Assembly: GCA_937990735.1 (NCBI GenBank)
Contig: CALKQT010000008.1
Location: 1 to 44,521, forward strand
Reading direction: 5' to 3'
Origin: an uncultured Campylobacter sp.
GTDB taxonomy: Bacteria; Campylobacterota; Campylobacteria; Campylobacterales; Campylobacteraceae
Length of the DNA stretch: 44,521 nucleotides
In this document: positions 8,341 to 15,993 of the stretch, piece by piece
Numbering within the stretch: the first letter of the stretch is position 1
Layout: each line of letters begins with the position of its first letter
Notes under the pieces: model-generated
What the model was told of the DNA's origin: nothing
Databases searched by the model: none
The model's input: only the letters and a program-made list of their open reading frames with translations
Made by a program: the position numbers and the translations under genes

Positions 8341-9268
8341 TCTCGCCGAAATTTTGCGCGCCGTCGCGCTCTACATCGTTCGCATTTTTCCCTTGCGCCC
8401 AAAAATCAAAGAAATTATACCATTGAGAAGGAAATTCTTTGGCATAAAGCTCTAGCTGCCGCACGTAGCATTTAAGCGGCGGTGCGACCGATCGCGCCTT
8501 ATCGCGGCTCTTTAGCGGCGCGGGTAGCGGCTGCAGCCGCAGCTCGTGGCCGCTGCGCCCTTCGTAGCACCATAGGCTAAATAGCGGCGCGTCCAAAATT
8601 TTAGCGAGCAGATAGCCGCCGATCGGGAAATTCGCGCTGCACCCTAAAAAATCCTCGCTTTGAAATTTGTCTGAGCCCACTGGCATGCGATCGCCCATTA
8701 TCGCGATGTGCTCGCCGTTTTGCAGTAGCTCTTTGATTTGCAGCATCTCGCCGATGCCGAGCTCGCCGACGTAAAGAATTTTCACGCCGCCGCCCATTTT
8801 TTCGATAAATTTCATAAAATTTTCGCTGTGTTTGCGAAAGATCAGCACGTTGATTTTTATCCCCGCCGTGCTTGCCGAAAGGGCGCGCGCGATCTCGGTG
8901 TTACCGAAGTGCGAAGTGATTAAAATTTTACCCGTTCCGTCGCTTAAAAGCTCCTTCATGCCGCTTTGCACGCGAATTTGATCCAACGCGATCTTGCCGT
9001 TCCAAACTGCGATTTTTTCGCACAGACTGAGGGAAAATTTATAAAAATTCGCGTAAATTTCGCGGATCTTGGGCTCGCGATCAAGCGCGCGCCGCAAAAA
9101 CTCCCCGATCGCGCGCCGTTCGTTTTTAAGCAGCGCAAAATAGATCGCCGAGATAAAAAGCGCGGTGCCTCGCATGCAAAAATCGGGCGTGTGAAGCGTG
9201 ATGAAGCGGGCTAAATTTAAAAGCGCCGCGCCCGCCTTTTCGTTGTTTTCGCTCCAGTGTTTAGCCAT
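8297..9268 (-). CDS. LpxL-like lipid acyltransferase of the APE cluster
   Basis: Lauroyl/KDO2-lipid A acyltransferase family. The catalytic motif HFGNTE (H-x4-E) sits near residue 120, followed by an IMGDRM motif and the family C-terminus (SQWYNFFDFW). APE clusters carry such an enzyme to esterify a hydroxyl of the lipid anchor. I place the start at ATG 9268 (MAKHWSENN), which overlaps the glycosyltransferase by 8 bp. An in-frame Met at 9292 would add eight weak residues. The last 30 or so residues after the family end (TSTDTASNLNGAAD) are repeat-derived. In some genomes the glycosyltransferase and acyltransferase are fused; here they are separate. Confidence 0.8.
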   Translation of the reverse strand: MAKHWSENNEKAGAALLNLARFITLHTPDFCMRGTALFISAIYFALLKNERRAIGEFLRRALDREPKIREIYANFYKFSLSLCEKIAVWNGKIALDQIRVQSGMKELLSDGTGKILITSHFGNTEIARALSASTAGIKINVLIFRKHSENFMKFIEKMGGGVKILYVGELGIGEMLQIKELLQNGEHIAIMGDRMPVGSDKFQSEDFLGCSANFPIGGYLLAKILDAPLFSLWCYEGRSGHELRLQPLPAPLKSRDKARSVAPPLKCYVRQLELYAKEFPSQWYNFFDFWAQGKNANDVERDGAQNFGETSTDTASNLNGAAD

Positions 9269-10292
9269 CGCGCCCGTCCTTTGCGGCGGCATGTTGCGAC
9301 GAGGCTTTTACGAGCGAACTTTGCGCTGAATTTTTCGCCTGCGAGCTTTGCGCTGCGGCTTTGTCGCCGCATTTTTCTGTACCAGCTTTTTCGTCTGCGC
9401 CGCCGTCCATCTGCTCTTTTGCACCTTTGCAACTATCGCGCCGCGCGCCGCTGCAAAGGTTTTGCCCCGCTAGCCATTGCAAAATTTCATTCGCGCTCTG
9501 CTGCGAAGCCTCCCGTAAGCCGCGCTTTTTAAATTTATCGCAGGCGCGCTTTAGCGCCCTTTTTGCAAGCCAAAGCGGAAGCCCGCAAAATAGCCTCGCG
9601 TGCATCAGCGAAATTCCGAAATTATCCCGAAACGGCGCGAAATGGCTCACTCCGCCCGCTTCATAGCGCACCGCCAGATCGAGCCATTTTATCTCTAGCC
9701 CAGCCCGCGCGGCCAGGATTAAAATTTCGGCATCAAAGCCCATCCTGCGGCTTTTCGTGCGGGACAGAAGCGGCACGATCCCCTCTAGCGGGTAAATTCT
9801 AAAGCCGCACATCGCGTCTTTTATGCGGTGCGAAAGGGTATTTACCACGCACCAAAAATTCATTATCTTACGTCCGTGCAGGCGGGATTTGGGCGCGCTT
9901 TCGTCATACACGGGAGCGGCGCAGATCAGCGCGGAGGGCTGCCGCGCCGCAAACGCCAAAAATTCCTCGCATCTGCTTACGTCGTGCTGAAAGTCCGCGT
10001 CGATCTGAAAGGCATGCGTAAATCCAAGCTCCTTCGCCCACGCCAGTCCGTCGCCCACGGCAGCGCCTTTGCCGCCGTTTTGCGCGCGGGTGTAAATTTG
10101 AACTGCAAGCCCCTTTAGCGCGCTTTTGCTCGCTTCGTCGCTGCCGTCGTCCACGATCAGCACGGGCGCTATGGGCGCCAGGGCGCTTACGAGCTCGGCG
10201 ATGCGCGCGGGGTGGTTGAAGTAGGGCAGTAAAAACGCGGGCTTAAAGGCAAATTCTTCCACTGGCGCAGACCTTGTCGTTTGAAATTTCAA
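9261..10292 (-). CDS. GT2-family glycosyltransferase of the APE cluster (ApeJ-like)
   Basis: A dolichol-phosphate-mannose-synthase-like GT-A fold: nucleotide-binding VLIVDDGSDE, then QNGGKGAAVGDG, and the DxD-type FQIDADFQHD near residue 97. It is probably responsible for the sugar or core linkage of the polyene lipid. Residues up to about 250 form the catalytic domain. The remaining 90 are a low-complexity Ala/Lys/Ser/Gln tail (KAAAQSSQAKNSAQSS) with an NEIL tetrapeptide at its start. The 5' end overlaps the preceding gene by 50 bp; a GTG at 10262 is an alternative start that cuts the overlap to 20 bp. Confidence 0.78.
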   Translation of the reverse strand: MKFQTTRSAPVEEFAFKPAFLLPYFNHPARIAELVSALAPIAPVLIVDDGSDEASKSALKGLAVQIYTRAQNGGKGAAVGDGLAWAKELGFTHAFQIDADFQHDVSRCEEFLAFAARQPSALICAAPVYDESAPKSRLHGRKIMNFWCVVNTLSHRIKDAMCGFRIYPLEGIVPLLSRTKSRRMGFDAEILILAARAGLEIKWLDLAVRYEAGGVSHFAPFRDNFGISLMHARLFCGLPLWLAKRALKRACDKFKKRGLREASQQSANEILQWLAGQNLCSGARRDSCKGAKEQMDGGADEKAGTEKCGDKAAAQSSQAKNSAQSSLVKASSQHAAAKDGRDG

Positions 10293-12372
10293 AGCGGAGT
10301 TTGCCGCTTGCCTCGGTGATTTTGATTAAAATTTCATCGCCCGGGCGGATGAAATTTTTAAATTTTAAATTTTCTATCTTTTGCGTGCCGTCCAGCTCGT
10401 AGCCGAGGGCTTTTGCGCAGATCAATACGAAGCGAAGCTGCATAAACGCGGGCACCAGCGGAAATCGCGCAAAGTGTCCGTCGAAATAAAAGTCGCTAGC
10501 GCGCACCTTCGCGCGAAACTCATTCTCCGCGCTCCGCTCGAAAACAGGCATCTCGTAGCGCTGCAGGGCGCTTAAAAAGTCCTTTTTGCTTAGCTTGCCC
10601 TGCTCATTAAAAGGCAGCTTGCTTGTGATCTTGAAGTAGCGCAAAATCGCGCCGAATTCGGGCTTCAAAAAGGCCTTTAACTCGTCCGTGACGCCCTTTT
10701 TGCCGCCTGCGCGAAACGCCTGCTCGCCGCGCTCGCTAAGCTTGATAAGAGCTACGGCGCGGTCGCGCTGCGGGTGCAGATCGATCCTGCATTCGCCGAT
10801 AAATTCGTGCGAGCGGAGTTTGGCTTCGAGCAGATCGAGGCTCACGCGGTTTTCGTTGATCTTGACGGTGCGGTCGCCGCGCCCCAAAAGCGTGATCTGG
10901 TCTGCGCACACATAGCCGAAATCGCGGCTTTCAAAGCGCTCGCACCAAGGCGAGCTGATCGTAAACTCGCCCGTTTGCGAAGATTTGTCGGCGGGCCGCT
11001 TTGCCGTAAATTTATTGTAAAGCCCATCTGATTGCGCAAATTTATCGTCGTATTTCGTCGCGGCGATCGGTGCGGGACTGTTTTTCTGGCTGGCTGCGGT
11101 TTTATCGCTAGCGTCTGCATTAAATTTAGACGCCTGTTCGCCCAAGCGGTTTGTGTCTTGCCCGTCTACACGGCTCGTTTTAGGCTTTGCCGCAAAATTT
11201 TCGTCGCAAGAGCTTGCCGCAGGATCGAAAGGCTTGTTCTCGCGTTTCTCCGCGCCGTCGCTATCAATATCCGTGCGGATCTGCACGCTAACTGGAGCGA
11301 ATTTTTTAAGCCCCGCGCCCTCGTTGCAGGCGATCACACCCGTCTCGCTCGAGCCGTAAATATCGACGATGCGGGCACTGCTAAGCGCTGCCAACCTGTC
11401 TCGGATCGCAGGACTTAGCGGTGCACCCGCGCTAAAAATGGTGCTCAAAGGCGCTATGTTTGCGGCATCTGCGTGCTCGCACAGCGCGCCTAACACCGTG
11501 GGCGAGCTGATCAGCACCGCGCCCGCAAGATCGGCTGCGAGGATGATTTCAGGGCAGTTTAGCCCGCCTTTTTGCGTGCGCGAGCCGCAAAGCAGCGGCA
11601 CGAAGATGCTAAAGGTAAGCCCGAACATATTTTGGTGCGAGACGCCCGATAAAAATCGATCGCTTGCGCAAAGGCCAAATCTCTCTACTAAAAATTCCGC
11701 CTCCAAAACCATATCGCGCAGGCTTTTTTCGATGTTTTTCGCCTCGCCCGTCGAGCCCGAAGTTTTGATATAAAATTTTTGATCCGCGCGCAGTAGGTGC
11801 AAAGAGATAGCCTCTTGCTCGCACGGCGCGTGATTTTGCGGCGCGTTTTTAGATGAAATTTTAGGCGCGGATTTTCCCGTATCGCGAGACGAAATGTTTT
11901 CTAAATCATGGGAGCAGAATTCGTCTAAATTTCGCGCTGCGGCGAGATTTGAAATTTTTACGTCGCCGCCTAGATGAAATTTGCCGCTAAATTTGGGCTC
12001 TCGCAGCAGCACCGGCACAAAACCCGCAATCAGCGCGCCGAAAAAAAACGCAATGAACTCTGCCGCATCCTCGCCGTAAATTTCGATCATCGACGCGCGT
12101 TCTTGCTCTTGCGTCTGCGCCGCTTGCAAGGCGCGCGCGGCATCTGAGCCGCCGCTAGAATTTTCCGCGTCATTGAGATTTGCGCTTCTACTGGAATTTT
12201 CCGCATCTTTTAAATTTACGCTTGCCGCGCTACTTTGGGATTTGCCCGCGCCTTTTAAGCTTGCCGCTTCGCTCTGCTTGCACCCCGTTTTTGTCAAATC
12301 GCGCGCAATAGCCGCCGCAGCAAGGATTTCGCGCTCATAAGGCTTCAAAGAATTAATCAAATTTTTTAACAT
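10243..12372 (-). CDS. apeH: ApeH-ApeI fusion: aryl-ACP ligase plus hotdog dehydratase
   Basis: A 709-residue bifunctional enzyme. The AMP-forming ligase part has KTSGSTGEAKNIEKS, DIYGSSETG (about residue 337), LLGRGDRTVKINENR and the C-terminal lysine loop GKLSKKD. It should activate the aryl carboxylate and load it on an ACP. The last 115 or so residues are a FabA/FabZ-like dehydratase domain with DGHFARFPLVPAF. Three hydrophilic insertions enlarge the ligase: residues about 30-85 (with two 12-residue copies, NLKDAENSSRSA and NLNDAENSSGGS), about 150-180, and about 361-468. They carry the AAATTT motif. Start ATG overlaps the upstream gene by 20 bp. Confidence 0.85.
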   Translation of the reverse strand: MLKNLINSLKPYEREILAAAAIARDLTKTGCKQSEAASLKGAGKSQSSAASVNLKDAENSSRSANLNDAENSSGGSDAARALQAAQTQEQERASMIEIYGEDAAEFIAFFFGALIAGFVPVLLREPKFSGKFHLGGDVKISNLAAARNLDEFCSHDLENISSRDTGKSAPKISSKNAPQNHAPCEQEAISLHLLRADQKFYIKTSGSTGEAKNIEKSLRDMVLEAEFLVERFGLCASDRFLSGVSHQNMFGLTFSIFVPLLCGSRTQKGGLNCPEIILAADLAGAVLISSPTVLGALCEHADAANIAPLSTIFSAGAPLSPAIRDRLAALSSARIVDIYGSSETGVIACNEGAGLKKFAPVSVQIRTDIDSDGAEKRENKPFDPAASSCDENFAAKPKTSRVDGQDTNRLGEQASKFNADASDKTAASQKNSPAPIAATKYDDKFAQSDGLYNKFTAKRPADKSSQTGEFTISSPWCERFESRDFGYVCADQITLLGRGDRTVKINENRVSLDLLEAKLRSHEFIGECRIDLHPQRDRAVALIKLSERGEQAFRAGGKKGVTDELKAFLKPEFGAILRYFKITSKLPFNEQGKLSKKDFLSALQRYEMPVFERSAENEFRAKVRASDFYFDGHFARFPLVPAFMQLRFVLICAKALGYELDGTQKIENLKFKNFIRPGDEILIKITEASGKLRFEISNDKVCASGRICL

Positions 12373-12892
12373 AAAATTTCCTAAAAATCATCTCGCCGCC
12401 GATCAGCGCGCCGATGAGGACGTATGAGATCGCGCCGCAATAAACGCTCCAATAAATTTTATCTCGCGGTAGCAGCAGTGCCGCGCTAAGTAGGCCGTTT
12501 AGCACGAAAAATCCGAGCCAAACTTCAGTCAGCTTGCGCGTGTAGGCGCGGCCGTGTTCGTTAAGACCTGGCTGCTTCAAAAGCGCTAGGCGCGTGATCG
12601 CAGGCGTCGATCTTAGGCTGAGCGCAAAAAGCGCCGCGAGCGAGAAATTTATTATGAGCGGATACAGATACGCAAGCGTTCCACTGCCAAAAAGGATACA
12701 CAACGCAAAAAATGCCGCGCACGCACCCTTAATAGCGCGATCTTTACTTTCAAAAACAGCTCGCGCTCCCCATAGTGCGCTCATCGCCACAAGCAAGCAG
12801 ACTCGCGCGCCGCCGTGCAAAAAATAGAGGCCGAAAGGGTAAAACACGCTTAAAATTATGGTAGCTGTTTTTAAAAATATCGCTCGTCGCAA
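12353..12892 (-). CDS. COG4648-type membrane protein of the APE cluster (ApeG-like)
   Basis: About 179 residues with five or six hydrophobic segments, matching the small inner membrane protein found next to apeH in APE clusters. Its function is unknown. There is no ATG near the start. TTG at 12901 sits directly on the AAGGA ribosome site, while TTG at 12892 is 9 nt beyond it, so I choose 12892. The 3' end overlaps apeH. A gap of about 700 bp separates it from the ACP genes upstream, so it may start a second transcript. Confidence 0.7.
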   Translation of the reverse strand: MRRAIFLKTATIILSVFYPFGLYFLHGGARVCLLVAMSALWGARAVFESKDRAIKGACAAFFALCILFGSGTLAYLYPLIINFSLAALFALSLRSTPAITRLALLKQPGLNEHGRAYTRKLTEVWLGFFVLNGLLSAALLLPRDKIYWSVYCGAISYVLIGALIGGEMIFRKFYVKKFD

Positions 12893-12901
12893 TCTTTGCA
12901 A

Positions 12902-13600
12902 TCCTTAAATTTAGCCGCTAGGGCTTGGTTTTTTTGCCACGGCAGTTTTAGCTTTGTCGCAGCAATTTTGGTTTTGCCGTGGCGGTTTTTTGGTTTTGTT
13001 GCTAGCAGCGTAATCGGCGCGATTTATGCCGCGCCGAGATACTTTAAATTTGACCTCGACGTCACGGTTTTGTGCGCTATGATTTTAAAATTTTAATTCA
13101 GCCGCGCCTGCCGCCTTAAAATTCTAGCCGCATCTTAAAATTTAGCTGCGCCTTAATTTAGCTCGCGACACTGCGCCCGCGATCAGATCCGCTAAATTTA
13201 AATCCAGTCAAATTTTAAAATTTTGAAATTTTATGAAAGCGACGGTCGCAAAAGAAACAACGCCTTTTAAAATTTCAAAATTTCACCCAAGCTCGCAGAT
13301 TTAAATTTTAAAATTTTGATCTGCAAAGCGCTTTACATAATAGTCTAAAAGCGGCGGGTAAGCGGGCTTTGTGCCGTGCCGCTTAACCGCTAAGCCCGTA
13401 AAAGCCGCTCGCTTCCTCATGCTTTATAAAACGTTCTCCGCTCGCCGCACACCTTTGATAATATGTGCCGCACGTTATCAATTCAACATGCGCCGTCAAA
13501 CAAAATGCCGCCGTATATTATCTGCTCGCCCATCGCCATTGTGCCGCCGCAAACTACCAAGCCGCGACGCATGCGACCTTACCGCGCCGCACGGCGAAAT
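12902..13600. other. Long gap inside the APE cluster, rich in AAATTT and GC/AT repeats
   Basis: No credible gene. At 12920-13010 short G/T-rich units of about 20-30 bp repeat (GCCACGGCAGTTTTAGC, GCCGTGGCGGTTTTTTGG). At 13190-13330 AAATTT pairs are stacked, including inverted pairs such as AAATTTTAAAATTT. At 13350-13420 GC-rich GCGGGTAAGCGGGC / CGCTAAGCCCG segments form an imperfect inverted repeat. This may separate two transcription units of the cluster. Confidence 0.5.
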
Positions 13601-13882
13601 TTAACTCTCGCCGCCCGTAGTAGTCTCCCCGCTCGCGCCTTGATCGAGCTTCGCCGCTACGGCGTCCACGATGTCGCCAAGGGTTTGGATGTTTTTAAAA
13701 TCATCGGGCATCAGCTTATAGCCCGTGTTTTTCTTGACGTAATCGACCAGATCGATCGCGTCGATGCTGTCTATCTGCAGATCCTCGTAAATTTTAGCCT
13801 CAGGCACGGCCTTGCTCTCGTCGATCTCGAAAAGCTCCACGAGCGCCTTTTTTAAAATTTCAAAAATTTCATCTTTACTCAT
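13601..13882 (-). CDS. apeF: Acyl carrier protein of the APE cluster (ApeF)
   Basis: A 93-residue ACP. The phosphopantetheine serine is in QIDSIDAIDLV near residue 38, and the acidic helices are typical. The last residues (QGASGETTTGGES) form a short tail. Start is the ATG at 13882, preceded by AGGAG; an earlier in-frame Met is inside the neighbouring ACP gene and lacks a ribosome site. Overlaps apeE by 8 bp. In APE synthesis two distinct ACPs are used, one of which carries the growing chain. Confidence 0.87.
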   Translation of the reverse strand: MSKDEIFEILKKALVELFEIDESKAVPEAKIYEDLQIDSIDAIDLVDYVKKNTGYKLMPDDFKNIQTLGDIVDAVAAKLDQGASGETTTGGES

Positions 13883-14141
13883 TTTTACTCCTATTTTCGG
13901 CGATGTATTGCGCCAAAGACGCAACGGATGAGAAAATTTGCTTTAAATTTTGGGTTTTTGAGTTAAGCACGATGCCGTATTTTTTCTGCACCAAAAGCCC
14001 GAGCTCCAGCGCATCGACCGAATCTAGCCCGAGCCCGTCGCCAAAAAGCGACTCATCGTCATTTATGTCGCCTGGCGCTACGTCTTCGAGGTTCAGCCCC
14101 GAAATGATCAGCTCCTTAAGCTCCAAAATTTCTTCGTTCAC
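13875..14141 (-). CDS. apeE: Acyl carrier protein of the APE cluster (ApeE)
   Basis: An 88-residue ACP with the modified serine in GLDSVDALELG near residue 41. It should be converted to the holo form by the phosphopantetheinyl transferase at the head of the cluster. Start overlaps the end of the acyltransferase gene by 4 bp (ATGA) and its stop overlaps apeF. Paired ACP genes at this position are a hallmark of APE clusters. Which of the two loads the aryl starter cannot be told from sequence alone. Confidence 0.87.
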   Translation of the reverse strand: MNEEILELKELIISGLNLEDVAPGDINDDESLFGDGLGLDSVDALELGLLVQKKYGIVLNSKTQNLKQIFSSVASLAQYIAENRSKNE

Positions 14142-14893
14142 AGATTCTCCTTTTCATATAGATTTGATATTTTTTCGTAGAGTTTGCGCACGCGGATCGG
14201 GTTTGGGCGATCCGGCTCAAAGCCCGTTAGATCAAGCGCGCACAGCTCGTAGAGGTCGTATTTCATCCGAACCTCGGGCGTATCGTACCATACTTGTCCT
14301 TTTTTTAGGCTTTTAGGATCCATTTTTATCGCGACGCAGTTTATGTTTTTTGCGAAATTTATCGCGATGTAAAATGCCGCTTTGTGCATGACGATGCGAT
14401 CCGCGGTGCGCGTGCCCTCGGGGAAGATGATTAAGCTTTCTCCTCGCTCAAGGGCGCTGCGACATGCATCTATCATCGCTTCCGAACCGGTGTTTGGGAT
14501 ATAGCCCGCGGCTGCGATGGCGGCGGAGAGGAAAGGGTTTTTGCACAGACTTTCCTTGACTACGCAGTTTGCGCGCCGTACGTGGGCTAAAAAGATCACC
14601 ACGTCAAGCAGGCTGGGGTGGTTTGCGATGATGAGAGTGCCGCCGGGCGGGAGCTTGCAACGCCAGTTCACGCCGATGCTGCCGTAAAGTCGCGCGAGCA
14701 GCAAAAATATGCGCCACGAGATCATTATAAAATCGCGTACGAAATTTCGCACGGCGCCTATGCGGTTTAGCCGCAGCAGCGCTACGGGGAGGAAGAGTAG
14801 GTTGCCCATCATACACAGCGCGCCGAAGCTTGCGAAGGATGACGCGATGCCGATCTGTTTAAGCTTGCGCCTTAGCGGATCTGTCTGCTTCAT
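14138..14893 (-). CDS. 1-acylglycerol-3-phosphate-type acyltransferase (ApeD-like)
   Basis: A 251-residue PlsC-family acyltransferase with the NHPSLLD (H-x4-D) catalytic motif near residue 90 and the FPEGTRT substrate motif near 160, plus hydrophobic N-terminal segments. In APE clusters this enzyme probably helps build the lipid anchor of the polyene. The ATG overlaps the stop of the repeat ORF upstream as ATGA. Its ribosome site (AGAGG) lies inside that ORF, so translation of the two is likely coupled. Confidence 0.83.
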   Translation of the reverse strand: MKQTDPLRRKLKQIGIASSFASFGALCMMGNLLFLPVALLRLNRIGAVRNFVRDFIMISWRIFLLLARLYGSIGVNWRCKLPPGGTLIIANHPSLLDVVIFLAHVRRANCVVKESLCKNPFLSAAIAAAGYIPNTGSEAMIDACRSALERGESLIIFPEGTRTADRIVMHKAAFYIAINFAKNINCVAIKMDPKSLKKGQVWYDTPEVRMKYDLYELCALDLTGFEPDRPNPIRVRKLYEKISNLYEKENL

Positions 14894-15993
14894 CGCGCGG
14901 CGCCTCTTTCGGCTGAGATTTCGCGGCAGCTTTTGTTGGAAATTTTACGGCTCTCGGTGAGGGTTTTGTTGTTCTCGGCAGGGATTTTATGGTTCATCAT
15001 GCGCGCGATCTCGATAAAATTTCTACGGCTTGCCGCTCGCCGCATCGCATTGAAATTTTTGCAGTTCTCTGCGCGCGATATTTCAGTTTGCGGCACATGC
15101 CAAAGTAATAGAGCTTTCATGGTCTGAGCGGAGGCGATCTCGGCGCCGTGTATGTGTCGAAGCAATAGAATTTTGGCGGCGCACGGCAAACTGCGCTTTC
15201 GTGGAATTCTTGCCGTTTGCCGTGCGCATTGCCTCGGTGAAATTTCCGCAGCTTGCCGTATGCTTCGTCGTACGTGCCATTGCGATGGAATTTCTACCTT
15301 TTGCCGCGCGTATCGTTGCGGTAGAATTTCGGCGGCTTGCCACGCACGCCGTCGCGACGAAATTTCTGCGAAATGCCATATATTCTGTTTTGGCGCCGCC
15401 ATATGACGCGCCGTTTGATTAAATTTATAGCTCGCGGCGCCGCAAAATTTAAAATTCATAGCAATGCCTTGTCGTGCGCATCTTGCCTGAGCGGCTACTC
15501 GGTTCATTGCGCGGCTAAATTTAAACTCGAAGCCCAAGCTATGCTCTGCTAAATTTATGAAATTTACAGCCTGCTGTGCGTAGCATTTCGGCTCGCCGCA
15601 TCTGTCTTTATAGTGGAATTTTACGGTGTTTTCCGCGCGCCGCTGCGGTAAAATTTTTATAGCCCGCAACTCGCACCGCTTAGGAGGATTTTTTTCGGTT
15701 CGTTGCGTATGCATCGGCAGCGTATTTTCGCAGCGCGCCTCATTGCAACGCGATTTGGAGGCGCATGGCGCGTATTCTTTCGGCGTGCTTTTAAGATGCG
15801 CCGTTTGATCAAGCCTGTATTTGATAGCGCGGCTAAATTTAAAATCTTCATTATATCTGAGCTTGGCGGAGCGGATAAATTTGAAGCTCGTCATTCGCGC
15901 CTTTGCGGCTCCTTGTAGCTGGAGTTTTTGATTAAATTTGCTCGTCTCGCCGCGCTTTCTTATGCGATGAAATTTTACTATTTTAACGCTCAC
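14890..15993 (-). CDS. Arg-rich repeat protein inside the APE operon (function unknown)
   Basis: An uninterrupted 367-codon frame placed exactly between two APE genes. Its GTG start (15993, AAGG 8 nt upstream) overlaps the ApeC stop by 11 bp, and its TGA overlaps the next ATG. The middle part reads as 12-residue repeats: AEISSRRRAWQA, AEILPQRYARQK, then AEISPRQCARQT, ARIPRKRSLPCA, AKILLLRHIHGA, matching a 35-36 bp DNA period. Earlier parts repeat FKFSRAIK / FKFSRAMN. The protein would be very basic (Arg, Lys, Ala) with scattered Cys and no signal peptide. I recognise no family. It could be a repeat-derived gene, or non-coding repeat DNA kept open to preserve translational coupling. Confidence 0.5.
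   Translation of the reverse strand: MSVKIVKFHRIRKRGETSKFNQKLQLQGAAKARMTSFKFIRSAKLRYNEDFKFSRAIKYRLDQTAHLKSTPKEYAPCASKSRCNEARCENTLPMHTQRTEKNPPKRCELRAIKILPQRRAENTVKFHYKDRCGEPKCYAQQAVNFINLAEHSLGFEFKFSRAMNRVAAQARCARQGIAMNFKFCGAASYKFNQTARHMAAPKQNIWHFAEISSRRRAWQAAEILPQRYARQKVEIPSQWHVRRSIRQAAEISPRQCARQTARIPRKRSLPCAAKILLLRHIHGAEIASAQTMKALLLWHVPQTEISRAENCKNFNAMRRAASRRNFIEIARMMNHKIPAENNKTLTESRKISNKSCREISAERGAAR
15077..15378. repeat. Degenerate 36-bp tandem repeat
   Basis: GAA/GAG-type unit starts occur at 15132, 15168, 15204, 15239, 15288, 15324 and 15359, spaced 36, 36, 35, 49, 36 and 35 bp. The unit on the plus strand is roughly GAAATTTC-YGCRGCTTGCC followed by a CG-rich segment such as GTRYGCNNYGTCG. 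Weaker copies extend to about 15000 on the left. Each unit contains an RAATTY hexamer. Confidence 0.7.

Noticed and set aside
8145..8402. 85-codon minus-strand open frame between the LpxL-like gene and apeK
   Set aside because: It overlaps both real genes in another frame and its sequence is repeat-derived; no start site supports it.
15000..15380. 36-bp repeats as a CRISPR array
   Set aside because: Units are degenerate and contiguous, with no constant repeat separated by unique spacers and no cas genes nearby.
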